Positions 17,766-26,343 of a stretch of 64,000 nucleotides of DNA are shown here, piece by piece. The number at the start of each line of letters is the position of its first letter. The stretch's first letter is position 1. The DNA comes from Sulfitobacter sp. OXR-159. GTDB lineage: Bacteria > Pseudomonadota > Alphaproteobacteria > Rhodobacterales > Rhodobacteraceae. Location: positions 2,365,001-2,429,000 of the forward strand of contig NZ_CP139707.1 of assembly GCF_034377145.1 (NCBI RefSeq), read 5' to 3'. The position numbers and the translations under genes are program-made. A model generated the notes under the pieces. That model made no database searches. It was not told the origin of the DNA and saw nothing but the letters and a program-made list of their open reading frames with translations.

Positions 17766-19360
17766 AGAATTTCGCCGCTCTTTTCAACGCCGTCGACCAG
17801 ACCACCAAAACCACGGTCAAAGTCGCCGCCTTGGCCGAATATTTCACCACCGCGGCCGAAGAGGACCGTCTTTGGACCGTGGCGCTTTTCTCGGGCCGCC
17901 GCCCGAAACGCGCCGTCACCACGACCAAGCTCCGCGAATGGGCCTCAGAGGCGTCCGGTGTGCCGCTGTGGCTATTCGAAGACAGCTACGCCATCGTCGG
18001 CGATCTGGCCGAGACCATCTCGCTGGTCCTCCCCCCGGTAGAGAGCGAGGACACCGGCACGCTGACCGCATGGATCAACGCCCTGCGCGGGCTGAAAGAC
18101 GAAGACGACGCGGCGCGCAAGGCATTCGTCCTTTCGGCCTGGCAACAACTCGGCAGCACCGAGCGGTTCCTGTTCAACAAGCTCATCACCGGCGGTTTTC
18201 GCATCGGCATCAGTCAAAAGCTGATGACCCGCGCCCTGTCGCGCGCCAGTGGCCGTCCCGAGCCGGAAATGGCGCACCGCTTGATGGGCAACTGGCACCC
18301 CGATGACGTGACGTGGCACAGCCTGATCGAGGCCGAAGACGCCAGCGCCGACGCCTCGCGCCCCTACCCTTTCTACCTCGCTTATGCGCTGGAGGATGGG
18401 CCGGAAGCGCTCGGCACCCCCGAAGACTGGCGCGCGGAATGGAAATGGGACGGCATCCGCGGGCAGCTTATCCTGCGCGATAGCGACTACTTCGTCTGGT
18501 CACGCGGCGAAGAACTGATGACCGACCGGTTCCCCGAACTCGCCCGCGCTGCCGACCACCTGCCGCCGGGCACGGTGCTTGATGGCGAATTGCTCGTCTG
18601 GCAGCCGGGGGCGGAATTTCCCTCATCCTTCAACGCGCTGCAAGCCCGCATCGGACGCAAGACCGTGCCGAAAAAGCTGCTGAAAGAAGCCCCGGTGGTG
18701 CTGCACGCTTACGACCTGCTGGAATGGCAGGGCGAGGACATCCGCGACCGCCCCTTTGCCGAGCGGCGCGCGCTGCTGGAACAGGCCGCCGCCGATCTGC
18801 CCGTAGACGCGCCCGTGCGCCTCTCGCCGCAACACCAGTTCACCGAGTGGGCTGAATTGGCCGTCCTGCGCGAGACCGCCCGTGAGGCGCAGGCTGAAGG
18901 CTTGATGCTGAAACGGGCCGACAGCCCGTATCTCTCGGGCCGCAAAAAAGGCGACTGGTGGAAATGGAAGCTCGACCCGCTGACCATCGACGCGGTGATG
19001 ATCTATGCACAATCGGGCTCGGGCCGCCGCGCGAACCTTTTTACCGACTTCACCTTCGCGGTCTGGAACGGCAATGATCTGGTCCCCTTCACCAAGGCCT
19101 ATTCCGGCCTCACAGACGCCGAATTCCGCCAGATCACCGCGTGGGTGCGCAAGAACACGCAGCAACGCTTTGGCCCCGTGCGGCAGGTCACGCCGCACCA
19201 TGTATTCGAGATCGCCTTTGAAGGCATCCAACCCAGCCCCCGCCATAAATCCGGCGTCGCCCTGCGATTTCCGCGCATGCTGCGCTGGCGCAAGGACAAG
19301 CCATTGCAAGAGGCCAACACCCTCGACGATCTGAAAGAAATGCTCCGCATCTACGGATAG
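17762..19360 (+). CDS. ATP-dependent DNA ligase
   Basis: 532 residues. An N-terminal helical DNA-binding domain (residues 1-200) is followed by the adenylation domain with the nucleotidyl lysine K228 in EWKWDGIRGQL, motif III LDGELLVW, motif IV EGLMLKRADSPY and motif V WKWKLDPLTIDAVM, then an OB fold. This is the archaeal/LigC-independent type linked with the neighbouring exonuclease, not the LigD end-joining enzyme. It is likely a repair ligase; the replicative NAD ligase would be elsewhere. Translationally coupled to the exonuclease by an ATGA overlap. Confidence 0.95.
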   Translation: MKNFAALFNAVDQTTKTTVKVAALAEYFTTAAEEDRLWTVALFSGRRPKRAVTTTKLREWASEASGVPLWLFEDSYAIVGDLAETISLVLPPVESEDTGTLTAWINALRGLKDEDDAARKAFVLSAWQQLGSTERFLFNKLITGGFRIGISQKLMTRALSRASGRPEPEMAHRLMGNWHPDDVTWHSLIEAEDASADASRPYPFYLAYALEDGPEALGTPEDWRAEWKWDGIRGQLILRDSDYFVWSRGEELMTDRFPELARAADHLPPGTVLDGELLVWQPGAEFPSSFNALQARIGRKTVPKKLLKEAPVVLHAYDLLEWQGEDIRDRPFAERRALLEQAAADLPVDAPVRLSPQHQFTEWAELAVLRETAREAQAEGLMLKRADSPYLSGRKKGDWWKWKLDPLTIDAVMIYAQSGSGRRANLFTDFTFAVWNGNDLVPFTKAYSGLTDAEFRQITAWVRKNTQQRFGPVRQVTPHHVFEIAFEGIQPSPRHKSGVALRFPRMLRWRKDKPLQEANTLDDLKEMLRIYG

Positions 19361-19416
19361 GTTGTTCCGGCCCGCCCGGAGGCATAGATGTGACGAAACG
19401 CAAATGAGGTACACCG

Positions 19417-21237
19417 ATGTTTCAGCTTCCCTTCCCGCTTCACGATGCCAACGCCAGCGCCGGGGGCAAAAACCTCGGCGATCTGCCGGAATGGGATCTG
19501 AGCGACCTTTACACCGCCGAAGACGCGCCCGAACTGAAGCGCGACCTCGACTGGCTAGAGGAAGCCTGCGCGCGTTTTGCTACTGACTACCAAGGTAATC
19601 TGGCCGCGCTCGACGCCAAAGGGCTGCTCGACTGTGTGCTGCGCAACGAAAAGATCAATCAGGTCGCGGGGCGCATCATGTCCTACGCGGGCCTGCGCTA
19701 TTACCAGCAGACGACGGACTCAGGCCGGGCCAAATTCATGTCCGACTGCCAAGAGAAAATCACCGATTACACCACGCCGCTGGTCTTTTTCACGCTGGAA
19801 CTGAACAAACTGCCCGACGATCACCTTGCCAAGCTCTTGGACGAAAACCCGGATCTGGCACGCTACAAACCCGTCTTCGACCGTATCCGCGCCATGAAGC
19901 CCTATCAACTGTCGGATGAGATGGAGAAATTTCTGCACGACCTCGGCGTCGTCGGCGATGCTTGGGAACGGATGTTCGATGAGACCATCGCCGGCCTGGA
20001 GTTCGAAGTCGAGGGCGAAACGCTCAACATCGAAGGCACGCTGAACCTCTTGACCGACCCCGACCGCAGCAAGCGCGAAGCGGGCGCGCGTGAATTGGCT
20101 GACGTGCTGGGCCGCAACATCCGCACCTTCGCCCGCGTCCATAACACGCAGGTGAAAGAGAAAGAGGTCATCGACCGCTGGCGCGGCATGGAGACACCGC
20201 AGACCGGGCGGCATCTCCGCAACCATGTCGAGCCCGAGGTCGTCGAAGCGCTGCGCAACGCTGTGGTCGAAGCCTATCCGAAGCTGAGCCACCGCTACTA
20301 TGAGCTGAAGCGCAAGTGGCTCGGCCTTGATGTGATGCAGGTCTGGGACCGCAACGCGCCGCTGCCGATGGAAGACCCCAAGGTGGTCGACTGGGCGCAG
20401 GCCGAAGCGACCGTGATGGAAGCCTATACCGCCTTTGATCCGCGCATGGGCGAGTTGGCCAAGCCGTTCTTCACCAAGGGCTGGATCGACGCCGGCGTGA
20501 AACCGGGCAAAGCGCCGGGCGCCTTTGCGCATCCCACCGTAACGGACGTGCACCCCTATGTGATGCTGAACTACCTCGGCAAACCGCGCGACGTGATGAC
20601 GCTGGCGCATGAGTTGGGCCATGGCGTGCACCAAGTGCTGGCCGCCGATCAGGGCGAGATGCTGTCCTCGACCCCGCTGACATTGGCCGAAACGGCCTCG
20701 GTCTTTGGTGAGATGCTGACCTTCCGCAAAATGCTCGACAAGGCCAAGACGCAGTCAGAGCGTAAGGTGCTGCTGGCTGGCAAGGTCGAGGACATGATCA
20801 ACACGGTCGTGCGCCAGATCGCCTTTTATGATTTCGAGTGCAAATTGCACGAAGCGCGCCGCGGCGGGGAGCTTACGCCCGACGACATCAACGCGCTGTG
20901 GATGAGCGTTCAGGCCGAGAGCCTTGGGCCAGCATTCGAGTATATGGACGGCTATGAGACCTTCTGGGCCTATATCCCGCATTTCGTGCATTCGCCCTTC
21001 TACGTCTATGCCTATGCCTTTGGCGACGGGCTGGTAAACGCGCTCTACGCGGTCTACGCCGAGGGCGAGGACGGCTTTGAAGAGAAGTATTTCGACATGT
21101 TGAAAGCAGGCGGATCGAAGCACCACAAGGAGCTTCTGGCCCCCTTCGGGCTTGATGCCTCTGACCCCGCCTTCTGGGACAAAGGACTGTCGATGATCTC
21201 TGACATGATCGACGAATTGGAGGCGATGGAGGACTGA
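19417..21237 (+). CDS. pepF: Oligoendopeptidase F (M3 family)
   Basis: 606 residues, the normal size. It is a cytoplasmic zinc metallopeptidase that trims oligopeptides. The HExxH zinc site AHELGHGVHQ starts at His398, with the third ligand in the following TLAETASVFGEML helix. The N-terminal PEWDLSDLYTAEDAPELKRDLDWLE matches the pepF/M3 opening. It ends in a TGATG overlap with a small membrane protein. It lies 56 bp after the ligase and could continue that operon. Confidence 0.94.
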   Translation: MFQLPFPLHDANASAGGKNLGDLPEWDLSDLYTAEDAPELKRDLDWLEEACARFATDYQGNLAALDAKGLLDCVLRNEKINQVAGRIMSYAGLRYYQQTTDSGRAKFMSDCQEKITDYTTPLVFFTLELNKLPDDHLAKLLDENPDLARYKPVFDRIRAMKPYQLSDEMEKFLHDLGVVGDAWERMFDETIAGLEFEVEGETLNIEGTLNLLTDPDRSKREAGARELADVLGRNIRTFARVHNTQVKEKEVIDRWRGMETPQTGRHLRNHVEPEVVEALRNAVVEAYPKLSHRYYELKRKWLGLDVMQVWDRNAPLPMEDPKVVDWAQAEATVMEAYTAFDPRMGELAKPFFTKGWIDAGVKPGKAPGAFAHPTVTDVHPYVMLNYLGKPRDVMTLAHELGHGVHQVLAADQGEMLSSTPLTLAETASVFGEMLTFRKMLDKAKTQSERKVLLAGKVEDMINTVVRQIAFYDFECKLHEARRGGELTPDDINALWMSVQAESLGPAFEYMDGYETFWAYIPHFVHSPFYVYAYAFGDGLVNALYAVYAEGEDGFEEKYFDMLKAGGSKHHKELLAPFGLDASDPAFWDKGLSMISDMIDELEAMED

Positions 21238-21479
21238 TGTCCCTCGCCGAGCGCATGAAGGACAGGTTCGCGCCGTTCTTTGCTTGGGTCCAAAGGCGGG
21301 TCCCGCCCGGGTTCAGGTTTGCGCTCGGCCTGCTGCTGATCTGCGGCGGCATCCTTGGGTTCTTGCCGATCCTCGGCTTTTGGATGCTACCGCTTGGTTT
21401 CATGGTGGCGGCGATGGATGTGCGGTTGTATCGGCGCTGGCGCTCTCTTCGGCGTCGGCGCAGGGCAATGCGCCCCTAA
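21237..21479 (+). CDS. Small two-helix membrane protein
   Basis: 80 residues. Two hydrophobic segments (FRFALGLLLICGGILGFLPILG and FWMLPLGFMVAAMDVRLY) are flanked by basic ends (RRWRSLRRRRRAMR). It resembles short uncharacterised PGPGW-type proteins found next to alphaproteobacterial peptidase genes. The ATG overlaps the pepF stop. Function unknown. Confidence 0.7.
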   Translation: MSLAERMKDRFAPFFAWVQRRVPPGFRFALGLLLICGGILGFLPILGFWMLPLGFMVAAMDVRLYRRWRSLRRRRRAMRP

Positions 21480-21481
21480 CC

Positions 21482-21751
21482 TCACTTCAACTGGCTGTCT
21501 TTCGACCCGCGCCGGTTTATCCCGCCGCGCATCTGCGCCTTCCCGTCCCGGTCGCGCACGCAATCAATGCAAAGTTTCACCCCCGGCAGAGCAATGCGTC
21601 GTGCTTCGGGGATAGGCTCTTCGCATTCCGCGCAATGGGTCAGGCTCTCACCCACCGGCGCGCGGCGGGCTTTCAGCCGTGCCAATTCGTCCGATATGGA
21701 TGCTTCGATCTGTTCGCTTACCGCGCCATCACGCGCCCATCCGCCTGCCAT
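21482..21751 (-). CDS. DksA/TraR-type C4 zinc-finger protein
   Basis: 89 residues. The start at 21751 has a strong ribosome site (AGGAGGGTGTGAC). A helical N-terminus (EQIEASISDELARLKARR) precedes the four-cysteine zinc finger CAECEEPIPEARRIALPGVKLCIDC typical of short DksA/TraR proteins. These may act through the RNA polymerase secondary channel; short versions are often of unknown role. It is convergent with the small membrane gene, with a 2-bp gap. Confidence 0.85.
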   Translation of the reverse strand: MAGGWARDGAVSEQIEASISDELARLKARRAPVGESLTHCAECEEPIPEARRIALPGVKLCIDCVRDRDGKAQMRGGINRRGSKDSQLK

Positions 21752-21957
21752 GTCACACCCTCCTGTTGCTATGCTCATCATTGATATGGGGCCCGCGGGC
21801 CGCTTGTCACGGACCTGCGGCCACATCTATGCCAAGCCCTCGCTGCCCTCATCAGAGTGTAACAAATGGGGGGCCTGCGCGAATATACAAGGTTCACAGG
21901 CCGCGCCGAAGCGCCGGAGGATAATTACGCGAAACGCGACCGTACCGCCTGCCCAAC

Positions 21958-21982
21958 AAAAAAACACCCCCATAAGGGGGTG
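21958..21982 (-). terminator. Rho-independent terminator
   Basis: CACCCCC / GGGGGTG (21965-21982, loop ATAA) followed on the minus strand by seven T. It ends the conserved hypothetical gene whose stop is at 22008. Confidence 0.85.
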
Positions 21983-22007
21983 CAGTTGCTAGGCATTGGG
22001 CTGTGAG

Positions 22008-22394
22008 TCAAGCAGCACGCAGGGTCGTATCTCCTTCATTTTGACGATTGATCAGGACGGACAGGGTAACGGCACTTTGGATAAGCCGTTGGCGAAGCTC
22101 TTGGCGCTGCCCCGCGGGGCGCAGTGGCACGTTGGTGCGCAGGTACACGGTCTGCGGCATGGCGCGCGGATGGTGCGTATAGGTCACCTCGACCACCGCC
22201 TCCACCCTGCCAAAGTCGCGGTCATGGTGGACACTGTGGAAACACGTGCTGCAAATGTTTAGAACAGCGGGAAATTCATCGGAAGGATGACAGACGGTAA
22301 CGGGTTCATAGCCGCGCCTACGGCGGATAATGTCACCTGCGCTGAGGGATGCGATGGGGCCGGATGTTTCTGGCGCGATGGAGCGGCTTTGCAT
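22008..22394 (-). CDS. Hypothetical protein with CxxC motif, next to GntR locus
   Basis: 128 residues. Start at 22394 has an AGAGGATTAGAC ribosome site; the frame continues upstream without another good start. No signal peptide or membrane segment. One ICSTCFHSVHHDRD segment offers Cys/His that might bind metal, and LYLRTNVPLRP-type strands suggest a small globular domain. Not recognised. Its promoter region carries a copy of the quasi-palindrome also found before the GntR gene (22481-22496), suggesting shared control. Confidence 0.6.
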   Translation of the reverse strand: MQSRSIAPETSGPIASLSAGDIIRRRRGYEPVTVCHPSDEFPAVLNICSTCFHSVHHDRDFGRVEAVVEVTYTHHPRAMPQTVYLRTNVPLRPAGQRQELRQRLIQSAVTLSVLINRQNEGDTTLRAA

Positions 22395-22480
22395 GTCTAA
22401 TCCTCTTTCTACTCGTCTGTTCGTTAGTCTTCCCCTTCTGTGGGCTGTTGCGTTCCCTCGGGAGGTTCCGCTGTTTGCCC

Positions 22481-22496
22481 AACCTGTATACATGTT
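22481..22496. promoter_or_regulatory. Candidate GntR operator, copy 1
   Basis: AACCTGTATACATGTT is palindromic except at positions 4 and 13 (AAC-N-TGTATACA-N-GTT). It is 87 bp upstream of the hypothetical gene at 22394. Its last 14 bases recur exactly at 23196-23209. A GTATAC core is common in operators of FCD-type GntR regulators. Confidence 0.55.
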
Positions 22497-22598
22497 GTCC
22501 GATCCAATTGTGGCAAGAATGTGGCAACAACTTGCCGACAAAGGGGCAATCGTATAATTCGACAATCTTTTTTCACATGCTCTATGCGAATGCAGCGC

Positions 22599-23171
22599 CT
22601 AACCCACCTTTTCGACGTCTAGGAGCCACCTTTCCTGAAGCCGATTCTCGATTGCCTCAGGAAAGTGAGCGCGCACCAAGGCGATGGCGTCAGCCGCCGC
22701 CAGACCGCACCCTATTAGCAACCATGCCGCAATAACTCCGCTACGGCCCGCCCCGTATTGGCACGACAGGGCCACCGTCTCCCCAGCCGCCAGCGCCTGC
22801 TCAAAACCGGCCCGACGTTCCGGCCATTGCGTCAGGAAAGCGTCGCCGGGCACATTGAAATCTTGGATCGCCGCGAAAGAAAGCGTCAGGCCAAGGGGTT
22901 GAGAAACCTCTGAAATCAAAGGAAACGCCCCCTTGGGAAGTTCTGCTTCCTCAGTCAGGATGAGCAATTGGCGCGCGCCGGTCGCACGCAACCCTTCCAA
23001 GGTTTCGACCATTTGATGCGGATCGAGATAGGCAGAGCCATCGACATGGGTCAACAGCCCCGGAAAGCCGGTCATCGCCAGATGCCCCCCGCGCGGGGTC
23101 GGGATGACGGCGCGTATCGAGGTCGCTTCGGGATCGAAAAAAGGCAGATTGCCAGACATAACAGCATCCAT
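22599..23171 (-). CDS. Cysteine-type (dual-specificity-like) protein phosphatase
   Basis: 190 residues. The catalytic C-x5-R loop is CQYGAGRSG, around residue 136-144, in a tyrosine/dual-specificity phosphatase fold. The preceding FNVPGDAFLTQWPERRAGFEQAL may hold the general-acid region. N-terminal IRAVIPTPRGGHLAMTGFPGLLTHVDG resembles bacterial PTP-like proteins of unknown substrate. The start could be 23171 or 23159 (MSGN). It is divergent from the GntR gene, with operator copy 2 between them. The substrate is unknown. Confidence 0.75.
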   Translation of the reverse strand: MDAVMSGNLPFFDPEATSIRAVIPTPRGGHLAMTGFPGLLTHVDGSAYLDPHQMVETLEGLRATGARQLLILTEEAELPKGAFPLISEVSQPLGLTLSFAAIQDFNVPGDAFLTQWPERRAGFEQALAAGETVALSCQYGAGRSGVIAAWLLIGCGLAAADAIALVRAHFPEAIENRLQERWLLDVEKVG

Positions 23172-23195
23172 AAAATTTGAGTAAGCGCAGCGACA

Positions 23196-23209
23196 CCTGT
23201 ATACATGTT
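23196..23209. promoter_or_regulatory. Candidate GntR operator, copy 2
   Basis: CCTGTATACATGTT, identical over 14 bases to copy 1. It lies 24 bp from the phosphatase start and 39 bp from the GntR start, so a bound repressor would block both promoters. Confidence 0.6.
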
Positions 23210-23248
23210 AATCAGGCAAGATGTGAACAGACCGAAGGACGCCGGGCG

Positions 23249-23887
23249 ATGCTCAACCAAGTCAAATCCAGCGCAGCGATTGCTGACACGCTCCGGGCGG
23301 ATATCTGCCTGAATCGCGACATCGCGGATGGAATGTTGCACGAGGTGGCCTTAGCGCAGCGATTTGGCGTCTCCCGCACGCCGATCCGACAAGCGCTGCA
23401 ACGGTTGGCCTATGAACGGATGATCGCCGTTAAATCCGGTGTCGGCTCTGTCGTGACGCCCTTGGAGGAGTCGATGCGCGCTGACGATATCTGCGCAGCA
23501 GCCGCGATTATTGAGGCCGCAGCCAAATGTGCCCCCTCTAGCCCTGCGCCGCCAACGCAATTCATGTCGCTGGCCGGGCTTTTGGGGATGATGGACATCA
23601 GCCAGCTGGACCAAGCCGAGGCGTTTTTCGAGATACGCGCCCAGCTTTTGAATGCCTTATCCGAGATGATCGAGAATCCGATCCTCAGTGATGCTTTTCG
23701 CGCGGCCTATTGGCGTCTGATCAGGTGGTCCCTGCGGGATTTCGAGACCCAGCCACAGGCCCAGATTGCGCATCTGCGTGAGGTGCTGCAAACCGCGGCC
23801 CGCGCGATGAAGAGCGGCACCCTTGCCGTCTGCTTTGAACAGATTGCGGAAATCGAAGGTAGGCTTGCCCGCCCAAGCCAGACGTGA
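23249..23887 (+). CDS. GntR-family transcriptional regulator
   Basis: 212 residues. ATG at 23249 (AAGGACGCCGGGCG before it) is preferred to an upstream TTG whose extension would cover the operator. The winged HTH is at about 15-80 (VALAQRFGVSRTPIRQALQRLAYERMIAVKSGVGSVVTPLEE), followed by a helical effector domain of FCD type but short (FFEIRAQLLNALSEMIENP, LREVLQTAARAMKSGT). The effector is unknown. It likely controls itself, the phosphatase and the hypothetical gene through the repeated motif. Confidence 0.85.
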   Translation: MLNQVKSSAAIADTLRADICLNRDIADGMLHEVALAQRFGVSRTPIRQALQRLAYERMIAVKSGVGSVVTPLEESMRADDICAAAAIIEAAAKCAPSSPAPPTQFMSLAGLLGMMDISQLDQAEAFFEIRAQLLNALSEMIENPILSDAFRAAYWRLIRWSLRDFETQPQAQIAHLREVLQTAARAMKSGTLAVCFEQIAEIEGRLARPSQT

Positions 23888-23913
23888 AAAAGCCCCGCTC
23901 CTGCGAGCGGGGC
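23887..23913 (-). terminator. Rho-independent terminator of rpoH
   Basis: GCCCCGCTC / GAGCGGGGC (23892-23913, loop CTGC) followed on the minus strand by five T. The T-run overlaps the last base of the convergent GntR stop codon. Confidence 0.85.
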
Positions 23914-23937
23914 CATCTATGTTAAGCTGGCCGAGAA

Positions 23938-24834
23938 TTAGCTGGCCGCCATCATGCCTTTTTCTTTCGCCAAGTCGCGCATCCGCTTCTGCAACTTTTC
24001 AAAAGCACGCACTTCGATTTGGCGAATACGTTCGCGGCTGACATCATATTGCGACGACAGGTCTTCCAAAGTGACCGTTTCATCCGACAGGCGGCGTTGG
24101 GTCAGAATGTCCTTTTCACGGTCGTTCAGCACATCCAAGGCTTCGGCCAACATCTCACGCCGAGTTTCCAACTCGTCACGTTCGGCATAGTCACCCGCTT
24201 GGTCGGCGTCTTCGTCCTCCAACCAATCTTGCCACTGCATCGTGCCTTCGCCTTCGGACCCGACGGTGGCGTTGAGCGAGGCATCCCCACCCGACATCCG
24301 CCGGTTCATCGAAACGACTTCAGCTTCAGTCACGCCCAGTTGGGTCGCAATCTCTGTCACGTTTTCGGGGCGCAGATCGCCTTCTTCCAAGGCACCGATC
24401 TTGTTCTTTGCCTTACGCAGGTTGAAAAACAGCTTTTTCTGACCAGAAGTCGTGCCAAGTTTCACCAGCGACCACGACCGCAGGATATACTCCTGAATTG
24501 AAGCACGGATCCACCACATCGCGTAGGTCGCAAGGCGGAAGCCCTTCTCCGGATCGAAACGTTTGACCGCCTGCATAAGGCCGACATTCGCCTCCGAGAT
24601 CACCTCGGACTGCGGCAGCCCATAGCCCCGGTAGCCCATCGCGATTTTCGCAGCAAGACGCAGGTGCGACGTGACCATGCGGTGCGCGGCTTCGGTATCT
24701 TGTTCCTCGACCCAACGTTTGGCCAGCATGTATTCTTCCTCAGGCTCCAACAGTGGGAACTTGCGGATCTCTTGCATATAGCGGTTCAGCCCGCCTTCCG
24801 GTGTCGGTGCGGGCAGATTTGCATAATTTGCCAT
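23938..24834 (-). CDS. rpoH: RNA polymerase sigma-32 factor (heat shock)
   Basis: 298 residues. Region 2 (HLRLAAKIAMGYRGYGLPQSEVISEANVGLMQAVKRFDPEKGFRLATYAMWWIRASIQEYILRSW) is split here only for reading; the RpoH box Q-K-K-L-F-F-N-L-R lies at about 130-138 and separates RpoH from RpoD. Region 4.2 is [27 protein letters not shown]. It directs heat-shock transcription. Rhodobacterales often carry two RpoH paralogues; which one this is cannot be told here. A 173-bp upstream gap separates it from the pseudouridine synthase, which is on the same strand. Confidence 0.96.
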   Translation of the reverse strand: MANYANLPAPTPEGGLNRYMQEIRKFPLLEPEEEYMLAKRWVEEQDTEAAHRMVTSHLRLAAKIAMGYRGYGLPQSEVISEANVGLMQAVKRFDPEKGFRLATYAMWWIRASIQEYILRSWSLVKLGTTSGQKKLFFNLRKAKNKIGALEEGDLRPENVTEIATQLGVTEAEVVSMNRRMSGGDASLNATVGSEGEGTMQWQDWLEDEDADQAGDYAERDELETRREMLAEALDVLNDREKDILTQRRLSDETVTLEDLSSQYDVSRERIRQIEVRAFEKLQKRMRDLAKEKGMMAAS

Positions 24835-25007
24835 GTCTTGTCCCTTTCCCCAGTTTGATCGGGGCCTATGTTATTTCGCTTAACATGCAATATGGGCGGC
24901 CCCCTTCGTGCTTTCAAGACAGAAGCCTTCACGCTTTTGTTCATGATTGCACAGCTTCTGTGAACAGAACGTAATCAATCCTAGGGCGGTTCCCTGAGGT
25001 GGCGGGG

Positions 25008-26054
25008 TCACGCCGACGGGTCGACAGGCCCCTCACGCAGCAGTTGGAGCAGCGCTGCCATATCCGGCGGGAGGGGGGCTTCAAAACGCAGGTTTTCGCC
25101 GGTCACTGGGTGCTCAAACCCCAAAACAGCCGCGTGGAGTGCCTGACGCGGGAAGGCGCGGATGGCCTCGGCGGTGGCCTCAGGCAAGGCCGCTTTGGCC
25201 AGCTTGCGCCGCCCGCCATAGGTCGCATCCCCCACCAAACCGTGGCCTGCGTGAGACATATGCACGCGGATCTGGTGCGTGCGCCCCGTTTCCAGCCAGC
25301 ATTCCAGCAGCGCCAGAACGGGTGGCGTGCCAAAACGTTCAACCGTGCGGGCCCGGGTTACGGCGTGGCGGCCGCCTTGGAACAGCACCGCCTGCCGCTG
25401 GCGGTCGGTCTTGTGCCGCGCCAGTTGGGTGGTCATACGCAGGATGTTTCCCGCCTCAAAGGATGCGCCCTTAACACCGCGCAGACGCGGGTCATTGGCA
25501 TCCGGCACACCGTAGACAAGCGTTTGATAATACCGCTCAACCGTATGTTTTTCGAACTGCGCCGCCAGCCCGTGATGCGCCGCGTCGGATTTGGCGACAA
25601 CCAGCAGTCCCGTGGTGTCCTTGTCAATCCGGTGCACGATGCCGGGCCGCTTCATCCCGCCCACGCCCGAGAGATCATCGCCACAGTGTGCTAACAATGC
25701 GTTTACCAGCGTGCCGGAAGGCGAGCCCGGGGCGGGATGGACCACCATGCCCGCTGGTTTGTCAATCACGATCAGGTCGTCATCTTCGAACACCACCGAC
25801 AGGGGTATGTCTTCGGGCAGGATGTGGCTCTCTGCCGCTTCTTCGACCGTGATCTGCACTACCTGCCCTTCGGCCACTTTGGCGCGGGGGTCTTGGACTT
25901 TGACACCGTCCAGCGTCACGGCCCCGTCGGCGATCAACCGGCCCAATCGCGTGCGCGACAGGTTCGCTTCCTCTGGCACATCGCGGGCCAGCGCCTTATC
26001 AAGACGGGCGGGCGGGCTATCGCCCAGAATGAAATCAATGCGGCGGTGAGACAT
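25008..26054 (-). CDS. RluA-family rRNA pseudouridine synthase with S4 domain
   Basis: 348 residues from the start at 26054 (MSHRRIDFILGD). The N-terminal S4 domain (RLDKALARDVPEEANLSRTRLGRLIADGAVTLDG) precedes the catalytic domain with Asp144 in HRIDKDTTGLLVVAKSD. It is of the RluD/RluC type that modifies 23S rRNA. The start codon overlaps the ATG of the divergent gene within one CATG tetramer, leaving no untranslated room on either side. A TTG 12 bp upstream in frame is an alternative start. Confidence 0.92.
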   Translation of the reverse strand: MSHRRIDFILGDSPPARLDKALARDVPEEANLSRTRLGRLIADGAVTLDGVKVQDPRAKVAEGQVVQITVEEAAESHILPEDIPLSVVFEDDDLIVIDKPAGMVVHPAPGSPSGTLVNALLAHCGDDLSGVGGMKRPGIVHRIDKDTTGLLVVAKSDAAHHGLAAQFEKHTVERYYQTLVYGVPDANDPRLRGVKGASFEAGNILRMTTQLARHKTDRQRQAVLFQGGRHAVTRARTVERFGTPPVLALLECWLETGRTHQIRVHMSHAGHGLVGDATYGGRRKLAKAALPEATAEAIRAFPRQALHAAVLGFEHPVTGENLRFEAPLPPDMAALLQLLREGPVDPSA

Positions 26055-26343
26055 GGACACGGACAACCCTGATGAACCGGCGAACCTGCGGTTTCTGCGG
26101 CGGATGGTGACGGTCTTGACCGTCGTGATGATTGGCGGGGTTCTAGTGCTGATCTTCGTGCTTGTCACCCGCCTGAGCGATCAAGGCCCGACCATGCCGC
26201 GCAGCATCACCCTGCCCGATGGCAGCAGCGCCCAAGCATTTACGCAAGGGCGCGGCTGGTATGCGGTGGTGACGGATGCGGATGAGATCCTGATCTTTGA
26301 CCAGTTGACCGGCGAATTGCGCCAGACGGTAGCGATCGAATAA
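26053..26343 (+). CDS. Small one-TM protein (DUF6476-like)
   Basis: 96 residues. One membrane helix (FLRRMVTVLTVVMIGGVLVLIFVLVTRL) at 14-41 is followed by a compact domain (ITLPDGSSAQAFTQGRGWYAVVTDADEILIFDQLTGELRQTVAIE) facing the periplasm. The pattern matches short alphaproteobacterial DUF6476-type proteins. Function unknown. Divergent with overlapping start codon to the pseudouridine synthase. Its TAA directly abuts the suhB stop (26341-26343 against 26344-26346). Confidence 0.75.
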   Translation: MDTDNPDEPANLRFLRRMVTVLTVVMIGGVLVLIFVLVTRLSDQGPTMPRSITLPDGSSAQAFTQGRGWYAVVTDADEILIFDQLTGELRQTVAIE

